This document shows, one piece after another, positions 51,634 to 60,408 of a stretch of 63,796 nt of DNA (its first letter is position 1; each line of letters starts with the position of its first letter). The translations under genes and the position numbers were made by a program. Location of the stretch: positions 1-63,796 of the forward strand of contig JAFWEV010000030.1 of the NCBI GenBank assembly GCA_017512745.1, written 5' to 3'. The notes beneath the pieces are model-generated. The model was not told the origin of the DNA, did not search any database, and saw nothing but the letters and a program-made list of their open reading frames with translations. This DNA is from Oscillospiraceae bacterium. GTDB lineage: Bacteria; Bacillota; Clostridia; Oscillospirales; Ruminococcaceae.

Positions 51634-53556
51634 TCAGCTCCTCTTGTCTTTTGTTGCAGGGCTTACGCCGACCAGATCGACCGTGGCTTTTGCCACATCG
51701 CTGAGCTCGCTGTACGGAGGGATCTCTCCCTTAACATTTTCCATGAGATAGTCCATGCTGATGATCTGTGCAGGCGACAGCAGCTGATCATTCTCAAGTA
51801 CCCGTCCGCTCTGAGTGTAAAGCGGGCCCTCGAACGGATTGCATATCCCCGTCCTGATACTGTTCTTCAGGAGTTCTGCCATCTTCACGGCGGACGGGGG
51901 TATCTTATCCGAGCAGCGCAGATCCACTACTCCTGCGGAGATGCCCCAGTAGTAATTCATAGCCTTGCTGGTCTCCGTGTACTCGGATTTCACCGCACGG
52001 TTTTTCACTCTGAGAAGTATCTCCTCATAATATGTTCCCCACTGCCAGAGAGGCGTTGCCAGATTCACCTGATTTCCGTCTGAGATCAGACTCAGTCCAA
52101 AACTGTGCCATTCATCGCCCCGCCTGACCAGATCCTGGGATGATATCAGGCGTATACCCTGGTCGGTCAGCCGTTTCAGCGCGGAATCAACCCCTCCCAC
52201 AGATGACCATTCCAGATAGACCTTTGCCCTCGGATTCGTCATCTGTACTCCGAGCGCAAAAGCATTGATCCCCGCGATCTGGCCGAAGATCGGATAATCA
52301 CAGAGATATCCGACCGGATCATCCCCGGCAAGAGACCCGGCAATTGCCCCGATTATGAATTTCACCTCATACATGCGCGGATAATATGTGCGTATATAGC
52401 GGTGAGGCTGGTTGAGCGAGCAGTTGAAGATCGTCACTTCAGGATGCTCCACCGCCGCCTTGAGCGAAGCGGGAAGCAGTCTCGGGGATGTCGTGAATAT
52501 GACACTGTTCCCGTCCGATATCGCCTGTTCAATGACGCTCTGCGGATCATGGTCGAGAGCGTGATAATAGGGAGACGTTTTGACCTGTCCGTTCATGACT
52601 CTCTCTATGTATTCCCTGCCCCGCTCATGACCTTCGGTCCATCCGGATTGTTCCGGGCTGCTGTCATGCACGTAAGCGGCACGGATAGTTTTGCTTTCAT
52701 CAACCAGCAGGACTTTGCTTATAAGTCCCTGTTTTTTCTCCGAGGGGTCCAATTTCACATCGATCGGAGCTTCCTCCTGCTGGAGAGTGATCTCCTCCCA
52801 GACCTTGCTGATCTCCTTTTTCAGCTCCTGAGTGCTTTTCCCGCGTAGCGACGGATATCCGTAGACTTCAAGATATGCCAGCAAGGCATCTCCGACTGTT
52901 GAAGAGAGATTCTTTCCGCCTGCAGAGTAATATGCGTTCTGGAAAATATAATATGCCCCTGCAAATGAGCGTCGGTCTTCCTGCGACCACAGTTCTCCCG
53001 GTTCCTTCCCCAGGAGTTCCTGTATCTTTACGTAGCCGCCCGGTTTGCTGAATTCAAGAAAGTTTATCTTGCTGATCTGGTAGAAATTGACGAACTCGTA
53101 GTACAGTTCCGATTCCTTTGAGCCGTCTTTTTCGGGCAGCAATCTTACAACACGTGCCGTTACGGATACGGCGTCAAAATACCTCAGAACACTTACGCGC
53201 TTGTTTCCTTCTTCAACATAGAAGCGATTCATGTATTCATACGCTTTGACGGGATCCCGGATGCCCTCTTCCAGATGCGACTGACACAGCCGTTCCCATT
53301 TGACAGCGAACTCACTGGTCTCACTTGCGATCGGCATGAAATTCCTTGCAAACGAGTTTGCCCGTCCTGCAGTTTTCGTTCCGACGATCAGATTTATCGG
53401 GACCTGTATCGTTCCAAGGTCTTGTTCACCGGCAATGTCGCGTGCAGCCAGTATCTCATCCAGAGCCGGAAGGTATGGATCTTCTCCTTTGGATACACAT
53501 GCCTTGTATTCTTTCTGTCCCAGTTTTAGCGCTTCTTTATATTCAGGTTCTAACAT
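51634..53556 (-). CDS. ParB-like domain fused to BMP-family binding protein, no signal peptide
   Basis: 640 aa. Residues 45-140 resemble the ParB N-terminal fold (YVEEGNKRVSVLRYF near 113-127). From about 290 to 560 follows a BMP/Med-type periplasmic-binding fold (AAYVHDSSPEQSGWTEGHERG, then GYLCDYPIFGQIAGINAFALG). There is no signal peptide or lipobox, so the binding domain is probably cytoplasmic. BMP proteins bind nucleosides. It lies between a hybrid kinase and a phosphoesterase; a sensory role seems more likely than transport. Confidence 0.78.
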   Translation of the reverse strand: MLEPEYKEALKLGQKEYKACVSKGEDPYLPALDEILAARDIAGEQDLGTIQVPINLIVGTKTAGRANSFARNFMPIASETSEFAVKWERLCQSHLEEGIRDPVKAYEYMNRFYVEEGNKRVSVLRYFDAVSVTARVVRLLPEKDGSKESELYYEFVNFYQISKINFLEFSKPGGYVKIQELLGKEPGELWSQEDRRSFAGAYYIFQNAYYSAGGKNLSSTVGDALLAYLEVYGYPSLRGKSTQELKKEISKVWEEITLQQEEAPIDVKLDPSEKKQGLISKVLLVDESKTIRAAYVHDSSPEQSGWTEGHERGREYIERVMNGQVKTSPYYHALDHDPQSVIEQAISDGNSVIFTTSPRLLPASLKAAVEHPEVTIFNCSLNQPHRYIRTYYPRMYEVKFIIGAIAGSLAGDDPVGYLCDYPIFGQIAGINAFALGVQMTNPRAKVYLEWSSVGGVDSALKRLTDQGIRLISSQDLVRRGDEWHSFGLSLISDGNQVNLATPLWQWGTYYEEILLRVKNRAVKSEYTETSKAMNYYWGISAGVVDLRCSDKIPPSAVKMAELLKNSIRTGICNPFEGPLYTQSGRVLENDQLLSPAQIISMDYLMENVKGEIPPYSELSDVAKATVDLVGVSPATKDKRS

Positions 53557-53638
53557 ATTATCATCCCCGTATCGCAGGTGTAATAAACCGTATATGTCTG
53601 CTTAAGACGGATACGATATCAATTGCACAAGCAAAATG

Positions 53639-56600
53639 TTACCTGATGAGATGCTCCAGTGTTTCGAAGAGAATCTCCGGCTCCACCGGCTTGCTGAGGT
53701 GGGCATTCAGGCCTGCCTGCATGCTGCGCTGTACGTCTTCGTCGAAGGCATTGGCGGTCAACGCGATAATAGGTATCGTCTTTGCATCTTCGCGATCCAT
53801 GTTTCGGATCGCCGTGGTGGCTTCCAGGCCGTCCATCTCAGGCATCCGCATATCCATGAGGATCGCGTCATAGTAGCCCGGCTCGTGCTCTGAGAACTTC
53901 TCAACGGCTATCCTGCCGTTCTCGGCGTGATCGGCTTCCATTTCCCGCATGGCCAGTACCATCATCATGATCTCCGCATTAACAGCCATATCTTCAGCCA
54001 GAAGGATCCGTCTGCCGGTAAGATCAGCAGTCTCCCTGACCAGCTTAGCATTCTTTGCCCTGAATGCCTCCCGGAATTCATCCATCACCGTGCCTGCAAA
54101 GAGAGGCTTTGCAGCAAAGGTATCAACACCGGCGCTGCGGGCCTCATCCGCAATATCATCCCAGTTGTAAGAGGTCAGTATTATGATCGGTGTATGATTT
54201 CCGACAATAGCCCGGATCTGCCGGGTCGTCTCCACCCCGTCCATCTCCGGCATCTTCCAGTCCACCAGGATCAGGTTGTAATCCTCCCGCCGGACATGCC
54301 GCATACTGACCATCTCAACGGCTTCTCTCCCGGACAGCGCCATTTCACAGCTGATACCGAGCTGTCCGAGAACCACCTGCGCGTGCTCGCACGCGATTCG
54401 GTCGTCATCGATAACCAGCACACTCATCTCATGCGGGCGTAGTGAGAAATCCCCACCGTTCGATGAGACGTGATCGGACTTGCCCAGGGTAACGGTGACG
54501 GTAAACGTGGTACCGACACCCTTCTCGCTTTCCACCTCGATCTGTCCGTTCATCAGTTCAACAATGCTCTTTGTGATGGGCATTCCCAGGCCGGTGCTGC
54601 CGTATTTGCTGGTGGTTGAGGAATTCTCCTGCGAAAAAGCGTCAAACAGCTTGGGGAGATACTCCTTGCTCATCCCGATACCCGTGTCACTGATAGTAAA
54701 GCGCAGCGTGGCTTTGTTATTCATCTGTGCTATATCTTCGATGACAAATGTTACTGTCCCGCCTTCCGGCGTGAACTTGACAGCGTTTCCGAGGATATTG
54801 ATCATGACCTGGCGGAGCTTCATGTCGTCGCCGATATAGTATTCGTTGATCTGGCCCTTTGTTCGGCATTCATAATTCAGGCCTTTATCCCGGCACTGTC
54901 CGCTGATGATGGTATTGACCTGTTCCAGCGCCTTGGAGAATGAAAATTCCTCATTCTTTATGACCATACGGCCCGATTCGATACGGGACAGATCCAGAAT
55001 ATCGTTGATGATCCCCAGGAGGTGATGGGCTGAAGCGCCGATCTTCTCCAGGTGATCTCTTGTCGTGTCCGAGATCTCCGGATCGTGCAGCGCGATATTA
55101 TCCAGACCGATGATGGCATTCATCGGAGTGCGGATCTCGTGGCTCATATTTGAAAGGAATACTGTCTTGGCCTTGTTTGCCGCTTCCGCCGCTTCCAGAG
55201 CGTCATGCAGCGCCTGATTCTGTTCCATGGCCTTGCGGGTCTCCGCATCCACGTCCACAAAGCATGCGCCGACGAGATGCACCATGTGGTCCTCGCGGTC
55301 CTCAGGATGACGCACGCCCGCAAAGCGAACCTCTTCCCAAGTATCCCGATCGTGGCGGTGCACCATATACCGATAGGCAATGACCCGCTGTTCCAGCAAC
55401 ATCTCTTTCACGTTCTGCGGCTGAATAAAGCGCAGGAATTCCTCCCTGTACTCTTCTTTGACGTTTGAATCCGCATATGCAGTCACTGCTTCAAGATACT
55501 TGAAACGGTCGCCGACCCGGAGGCCGTTATCCATGTCGCCGTGCGCCTGATAGCACACGCCGTTGTCGTTATCCAGATCCAGGTAATATACGCTCCAATA
55601 GTCCGAAGCCAGTGCGGTTATCACGCGGGTCTGTTCCTGCTGCAGCTGTTTCTGCGCAAGCAGTTCGTCCTGCAGGCGAAGCCTCTGTTCCATCTCTTCC
55701 TGTTTGACGCGGTTCTCGGCGTCCGCCGTTTCCTTTTCGAGGATGAGCTTTGTGTTTTTGCGGTTCTGACGAATGATAAAGGCAAACAGCGTCAGCAGGA
55801 CCACGATGGTCAGTACGGACTGGATGACGCTTCTGCGGATAATACCCTCTGAGATCGTGTTTATATTGTCACTGATGACGCTCTCTCGGATCAGATAGGT
55901 CAGCAGCCAGTCTGTGCCCTGTATAGGCACATAACTCAACGTTTCCCGGATCCCGTTATAGGTGAAACTTACAACTCCGCGCTTTCCCTCCGCAAAGTCC
56001 TGCGCGAATCTCTCATAGGAGTAACCCGGCTCAAACTCCGCGATCTGCATGGCTTCAAGCAGGTTGTCCTCTACGGCCAGTCCGCCCAGAATGGTGTTGC
56101 TCAGAGCAATGCCGTCGCTGGTGTAGATATTGCAGAAGGTCGCGCCGCTTTTCTGTTCGCTCATGGAAACACCTGACAGCATTTCATTCATGTCGATCAG
56201 CATAAAGCATGCCTTCAGCTCCGTGTCGGAGAACGGAATGTTTGTGGGTACGGCTATAACGACTTTCTTATTGGTGCTGTCAAGATTCTCTACAAAGATC
56301 TCCGGCCCCTCAAGAGCATAGTAGTCAATGTGGTACTGATCGATCTCATCTTGCGGTCCGGTTGACGTATAGACGAGTCCGTTCGCTCCGACAAAGGCGA
56401 AGCGCTCCAGATGAAAAAGGCTCTTGATCTTTGTCTGGTATGCCTGCAGATGAGCCCCGTCGCTCCAGTCTTCCTCGGTCATCAGATCCAAAGCGGTCTC
56501 GATGACGTTGATCTTCTCCTGCATATTATTGGCCACGACCTGTTCCCTACGGCCGGCCAGCTCGTCCAGGTATAACAGGCTGACTGATCGGACAGCAGAT

Positions 56601-56716
56601 TCTGTGTCGTTTCTGGCACTGTGCCCCATCCACATCGTCCCAAATACAAGGATCGCCAAAAGAATTCCCCCTCCGATCAGCGCCGCGAGGGTCACTCCTT
56701 TTCTCTTCCCTATCAT
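53639..56716 (-). CDS. hybrid sensor histidine kinase with two receiver domains
   Basis: 1025 aa. Membrane helices near 10-30 and 290-310 flank a large extracellular Cache-type sensor; then a PAS-like/coiled segment, HisKA with MSHEIRTPMN (His about 527), HATPase (LRQVMINILGNAVKF, DTGIGMSKE) and two REC domains with phospho-Asp in VDWKMPEMDG (about 818) and MDMRMPEMDG (about 955). No output domain is attached. AGGA lies right before the ATG. The BMP/ParB-like gene follows after 82 nt and may be a partner. Confidence 0.93.
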   Translation of the reverse strand: MIGKRKGVTLAALIGGGILLAILVFGTMWMGHSARNDTESAVRSVSLLYLDELAGRREQVVANNMQEKINVIETALDLMTEEDWSDGAHLQAYQTKIKSLFHLERFAFVGANGLVYTSTGPQDEIDQYHIDYYALEGPEIFVENLDSTNKKVVIAVPTNIPFSDTELKACFMLIDMNEMLSGVSMSEQKSGATFCNIYTSDGIALSNTILGGLAVEDNLLEAMQIAEFEPGYSYERFAQDFAEGKRGVVSFTYNGIRETLSYVPIQGTDWLLTYLIRESVISDNINTISEGIIRRSVIQSVLTIVVLLTLFAFIIRQNRKNTKLILEKETADAENRVKQEEMEQRLRLQDELLAQKQLQQEQTRVITALASDYWSVYYLDLDNDNGVCYQAHGDMDNGLRVGDRFKYLEAVTAYADSNVKEEYREEFLRFIQPQNVKEMLLEQRVIAYRYMVHRHDRDTWEEVRFAGVRHPEDREDHMVHLVGACFVDVDAETRKAMEQNQALHDALEAAEAANKAKTVFLSNMSHEIRTPMNAIIGLDNIALHDPEISDTTRDHLEKIGASAHHLLGIINDILDLSRIESGRMVIKNEEFSFSKALEQVNTIISGQCRDKGLNYECRTKGQINEYYIGDDMKLRQVMINILGNAVKFTPEGGTVTFVIEDIAQMNNKATLRFTISDTGIGMSKEYLPKLFDAFSQENSSTTSKYGSTGLGMPITKSIVELMNGQIEVESEKGVGTTFTVTVTLGKSDHVSSNGGDFSLRPHEMSVLVIDDDRIACEHAQVVLGQLGISCEMALSGREAVEMVSMRHVRREDYNLILVDWKMPEMDGVETTRQIRAIVGNHTPIIILTSYNWDDIADEARSAGVDTFAAKPLFAGTVMDEFREAFRAKNAKLVRETADLTGRRILLAEDMAVNAEIMMMVLAMREMEADHAENGRIAVEKFSEHEPGYYDAILMDMRMPEMDGLEATTAIRNMDREDAKTIPIIALTANAFDEDVQRSMQAGLNAHLSKPVEPEILFETLEHLIR

Positions 56717-57025
56717 TCCTGATACCCGCCTTTCGATTACCGATTTGACTGCAATATAAATATATATGTTTTTTATCTTATTATCTATTATAACAATTAA
56801 ATAACATGGGATACCCAGCCGTTGTCAGGATCCGACCAAAACAGCTGCACAGTGGCCGGCAGAAAACATTATTGCCCGTATCTCCAAAAATCATATGCTC
56901 TGAACAGAAACCCGTGATCCCGCCTTAAAAAGGGGATTGTCGCAGTGCGACGGTTTATCTCAGCCGTAATATAGCAGAAGCAACCCCTATCCATCAATAT
57001 TGCTCTCCGGGGCGCTGATAAGACA
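56717..57025. other. intergenic stretch without a recognised gene
   Basis: About 310 bp between the hybrid kinase start and the next operon's terminator. The first 90 bp are AT-rich with a TATAAT on the minus strand and probably hold the kinase promoter. A small hairpin GTCGC-AGT-GCGAC lies at 56939-56951. No convincing ORF seen. Confidence 0.4.
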
Positions 57026-57058
57026 TAAAAAATCCCCGGAACTATACAATTTCCGAGG
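57026..57058 (-). terminator. terminator of the MerR-protease operon
   Basis: On the minus strand CCTCGGAA (57051-57058) pairs with TTCCGGGG (57034-57041), then ATTTTTT. Confidence 0.8.
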
Positions 57059-57154
57059 CATTTCAGATTGAGTGGTTTTTTCAGTTAACTGTCTTTTCTC
57101 CGGCCATGAGATCGTCAATGACCTGTCTTCTGATCCAATAAACCGGAACGAATC

Positions 57155-57997
57155 TTATAAAACACGCTCGGTTTGGTACGGTTCTTTCATTTCGCCGTAA
57201 AGCTTCACGGCAATGAACACTACTATTGCAACCCATATAGCAGTCCATACCTCAACTGCCCACAGCGGCACCACGTTCCTCTGGTACAGCGCTGCAAATG
57301 TATCCATTAGCATGTGCAGCAGAATCGCCACTGGAATGCAGACAGCCTTTGCCTTTATGACACCGTAATATATGATGACAGTGAGCCCTATGTGGAGTAG
57401 CAGCGCGAACAAACGCTCGATGACATTCATGGCCATCATCCCGAAATCAAAAGCAGCGGCAGCCTGTACCGCCGGAAGCGCGGCAGATGCAGTTTCCTCC
57501 GTGATCTTCAGGGAGTGGAGCGCGCTGTCCACGTCTCCCTTCGAAAACAGCACTGCGACAACAAGGTATGTAACCATGCTCGGCAAAAGGACTGCCAGTA
57601 TCTCAATTCCGCCATGGCCTATGCCGTACATCACCGCATTTTCCCGGGTGCGGTTCTTTTTCAGGATATATTTCAGAACGATATGCCTTCCGCATTCCTC
57701 AAAAACACCCGCCATAATGACCCCGTAAAGGACAAAGGCGACTGTATTGCCGTTGATGAACCGGGAAACTGGATTATCCGCAACGATACAGAACATGTGT
57801 ACCCCAAGTTCCAGCACACGGGCAGATACAATAAAACCGGCAGCGCCGGCGATGAGCCAGCCTATTTTCGTCTGCCGTTTATGTTTTTTGCGCCAGTAGA
57901 TAAAAAAGATAACGGGGATCGCGATCATCAGGATGACCGTAATGATCAGCGATGGTACGGCGCTGCGACCAATGACAATATTCTCAAACTCAGTCAT
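57155..57997 (-). CDS. YhfC family glutamic intramembrane protease
   Basis: 280 aa, about eight membrane helices. CPBP/YhfC-type motifs: EE in GVFEECGRH, His in GIGHGGIE and His in LLHMLMD, all in membrane segments. It overlaps the membrane-bound MerR gene as ATGA. Such coupling suggests that it cleaves or monitors its neighbour within the membrane. AGGCGAGGA precedes the ATG. Confidence 0.85.
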   Translation of the reverse strand: MTEFENIVIGRSAVPSLIITVILMIAIPVIFFIYWRKKHKRQTKIGWLIAGAAGFIVSARVLELGVHMFCIVADNPVSRFINGNTVAFVLYGVIMAGVFEECGRHIVLKYILKKNRTRENAVMYGIGHGGIEILAVLLPSMVTYLVVAVLFSKGDVDSALHSLKITEETASAALPAVQAAAAFDFGMMAMNVIERLFALLLHIGLTVIIYYGVIKAKAVCIPVAILLHMLMDTFAALYQRNVVPLWAVEVWTAIWVAIVVFIAVKLYGEMKEPYQTERVL

Positions 57998-58719
57998 TTA
58001 TCCTCGCCTCCCCAGACTTCCACACAGAAGCCTTTGTGGCCACAGGAAGTACAGGTCAGTTTACGGGCTGTCGGCGTATGATTTGCCCAAAAGGCCTCCT
58101 TCAATGTCGGCCTGAACACCTCATGGCATTCCGGGCAGATATATTTCACATGATTGAAGTAGTACCGGCTGACCAGCGTGCCCCAAACAGCAGCCATCAC
58201 GACCCAAACGGCGAATGGCCACCATATGCCTTTGACGATCCAGAAAATGATGGAAAACCATTGCAGCGCCGTGACCGGGGTCCCGGTCAGGATCATCATC
58301 CAGCGCATCTTTTTCAGCTTTTTCTTACCTTCCATAATTACGGCTATGTCACCGATGGATTCGAGAGAGTGTGCCGGCTGACTTTTCAGTCCGTTTTTCA
58401 GTTCGCGCAGTTTTTCCAGCTTTTCCTGTTTTTCGGAGATCTCTTCCGAAAGAGCATCTTCCTGCTGTTCTATCAGCAGTGAGATCAGTTTCTCGGGATG
58501 CTCTTCTTTCAGGATCTGAGAAATAGCGTCTATCGGAAGATCCAGTTCGCGCAGAAAGCAGATGATCTTCATGCGTTTCAGATCATCTTCCGAGTAGAGC
58601 CGTCTCCCGCCTTCGGACAGTTCGCTGGGGATCAGGATACCTCTGGTGTCATAGTACTGGACTGTCCGGACAGTGACGCCACAGAGCTTTGCAAGTTCTC
58701 CCGTCGTATATTTTGACAT
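57994..58719 (-). CDS. membrane-anchored MerR family regulator with zinc ribbon
   Basis: 241 aa: MerR winged HTH (TTGELAKLCGVTVRTVQYYD, residues 5-24), coiled-coil (about 85-112), two membrane helices (about 138-157 and 163-185) and a C-terminal zinc ribbon (CPECHE, then CTSCGH). Ordinary MerR regulators are soluble dimers. The anchor would hold the DNA-binding part at the membrane until cut. AAAGGAGG precedes the ATG; inverted repeats overlie the promoter. Confidence 0.88.
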   Translation of the reverse strand: MSKYTTGELAKLCGVTVRTVQYYDTRGILIPSELSEGGRRLYSEDDLKRMKIICFLRELDLPIDAISQILKEEHPEKLISLLIEQQEDALSEEISEKQEKLEKLRELKNGLKSQPAHSLESIGDIAVIMEGKKKLKKMRWMMILTGTPVTALQWFSIIFWIVKGIWWPFAVWVVMAAVWGTLVSRYYFNHVKYICPECHEVFRPTLKEAFWANHTPTARKLTCTSCGHKGFCVEVWGGEDK

Positions 58720-58737
58720 AGCATTTCGCCTCCTTTC

Positions 58738-58787
58738 GTCATGTATCCTACAACATGACGCTGCGTAACAAGCAATACCTTACGCAG
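58738..58787 (-). promoter_or_regulatory. promoter and two dyads before the MerR gene
   Basis: Dyad A: CTGCGTAA (58761-58768) and TTACGCAG (58780-58787). Dyad B: GTCATG (58738-58743) and CATGAC (58754-58759). The leftward boxes TTGCTT (58770-58775) and TAGGAT (58745-58750) are 19 nt apart, the long spacer typical of MerR-controlled promoters. Confidence 0.6.
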
Positions 58788-58839
58788 GGGGATTTTTCTT
58801 TTTGGCTGATATTTTCAGTGTGCCAAACCGCAGGACATG

Positions 58840-58868
58840 AAAAAACCCGGAAACGAAATGTTCCCGGG
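58840..58868 (-). terminator. rpsI terminator
   Basis: On the minus strand CCCGGGAAC (58860-58868) pairs with GTTTCCGGG (58846-58854, one G-T), followed by six T; it lies 25 nt after the rpsI remnant stop codon. Confidence 0.85.
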
Positions 58869-58892
58869 ATTTACTCGTTTTTGATGATCCGA

Positions 58893-58943
58893 TTATCTCT
58901 TGGAGAACTGCGGAGCACGACGTGCGGCTTTGAGACCGTACTC
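58893..58943 (-). pseudogene. rpsI: 3' end of rpsI (ribosomal protein S9), attachment-site remnant
   Basis: Minus-strand codons here give EYGLKAARRAPQFSKR then TAA, the highly conserved C terminus of S9. Upstream the frame stops matching S9 and soon hits stop codons, so only about 51 bp remain, followed by the natural terminator. This is the duplicated gene end left when an element integrated at the rpsI 3' end; the intact rpsI should lie at the far end of the element. Confidence 0.87.
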
Positions 58944-59053
58944 AAGCACCGTCACACTCTCAATCCCTTGTAATTACAGGCTTTTCAGCTTCCCGGCATT
59001 ATCGTTAGCCCCACTGTTAACTAAGAGGGCAAAACAGCATATAAACCCTCTAT

Positions 59054-60253
59054 TCACTTTTCAAGCGCCTCATTGACTACAGCACTCAGCTCTTCGGGCT
59101 TATTATACTTCACCTTTGCGTAAATGTCCATGGTAACCTTGCTGTTCTTATGCCCTGCCAGGTGCTGGACCGTCTTGGGATCCACTCCAGCGTGGATCAG
59201 ATTCGTGATATACGTGTGGCGCAGCAGGTGGGGCGTTACTGGGAAATCGATAGTGTAAACAATGCTCGGCTTGTTCCTGCACTTCTGCCCGAGCTCCAGC
59301 GTAACCTTCTTTTTGATGGACTGGCCATTCACGTATTTGTAGAGCGTCCTTTCCCCGGTGCTGCGAACTTTGATGTAGTTCCAGATTCGGACAAACTGAG
59401 AATAGGAAAGCGGCTGCCCTTCGCTGTCAGCGATCACGTATTCCGAGATCGACTTTTCTTTCTCTTCTCTGAGACAGTCCACAAGAACCTGTGGGATAGG
59501 GACATCCCTTCTGGCAGACTTTGTTTTCAGTTCGGTATTGATCACCGGCCTGTTGCTTTCCTCGTGCCAGGCCCTTCTCACGGAGATGTAGGGCGCGGGA
59601 GCATCGAGGAACACGCAGTCCCACTGTAGGCCGAGGATCTCCTCGCGGCGCAGCCCGGAATACAGACCGATCATAACGAACACATAAGGCGGAAGACCCC
59701 GGATCGTATCCAGAAGCGTTTTGACCTGAGCATCGGTCAAAGGTTCCTTGACTTTTTTGGGAATCCCGCCTTTGGCATTCAGCTTTTTCGTGGGATTGTC
59801 CTCGATCAGGTTGCTGTACTCTGCAGAGTAGAAAATGCTCTTGAACAGCATATTCACGGTGCTATAAACAGCTTCAGATTTCTTTGAAACCGACACCATC
59901 GCCAGCTTGATGTCATCAGCCGTGACTTCAGACATATACATATCGCCAAGCGGTTCGATTATGTATTTCCTCGCAGCGTAGGCATAGCCTTCCAGCGTCG
60001 TGGGCTGAATATGAGCCGACTGCATGACCAGCCATTTCTCAGTGTATTCGGCAACGGTTGGATTGTACTTGCGGAATCTGGCGTCTTCTATCACACCTCT
60101 TGCCATAGCAAGCTTAACAGCCAGCTCTTTCTCCGTTCTGGCATACAGGCTGACACGTTTGCCGTCTGCATCTTTGATGCGGGTCCGGTAATAAGGGATC
60201 CCCTTGATCATCACCCGTGAGAAGGTGGGCTGGACATCCTGTTTGTTTTCCAT
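59054..60253 (-). CDS. tyrosine integrase 1
   Basis: A 399-residue site-specific recombinase: N-terminal arm-binding part, SAM-like core-binding domain, and catalytic domain with Arg in GLYSGLRREEI, HLLRHTY, LAGHKNS and the nucleophile Tyr in MDIYAK. It lies 110 bp from the rpsI remnant and should cut at that site. AAGGAGG precedes the ATG. Confidence 0.95.
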   Translation of the reverse strand: MENKQDVQPTFSRVMIKGIPYYRTRIKDADGKRVSLYARTEKELAVKLAMARGVIEDARFRKYNPTVAEYTEKWLVMQSAHIQPTTLEGYAYAARKYIIEPLGDMYMSEVTADDIKLAMVSVSKKSEAVYSTVNMLFKSIFYSAEYSNLIEDNPTKKLNAKGGIPKKVKEPLTDAQVKTLLDTIRGLPPYVFVMIGLYSGLRREEILGLQWDCVFLDAPAPYISVRRAWHEESNRPVINTELKTKSARRDVPIPQVLVDCLREEKEKSISEYVIADSEGQPLSYSQFVRIWNYIKVRSTGERTLYKYVNGQSIKKKVTLELGQKCRNKPSIVYTIDFPVTPHLLRHTYITNLIHAGVDPKTVQHLAGHKNSKVTMDIYAKVKYNKPEELSAVVNEALEK

Positions 60254-60324
60254 TGTATGTTCCTCCTTGGTAGATTCTATCCGTTATGGACTGATTACAT
60301 TCTTATGTGACACCGAAGCTTTCG

Positions 60325-60337
60325 CAAGGATGTCACC
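60325..60337. repeat. 13-bp direct repeat, copy 1 (upstream of integrase 1)
   Basis: CAAGGATGTCACC, identical to 61682-61694. It lies 72 bp before the integrase 1 start; a nearby inverted GGTGTCAC makes a small dyad with it. Confidence 0.7.
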
Positions 60338-60342
60338 CTGAC

Positions 60343-60390
60343 GTATAAAGAAAGAGCGAGGATCCTGGGCTTGTCCCCGATCCCCGCTCT
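60343..60390 (-). terminator. terminator after integrase 2
   Basis: AGAGCGGGGATC (60379-60390, minus strand) pairs with GATCCTCGCTCT (60353-60364) with one mismatch, then TTCTTTAT. Confidence 0.7.
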
Positions 60391-60408
60391 GATTTCTCTG
60401 ATTTTGAA

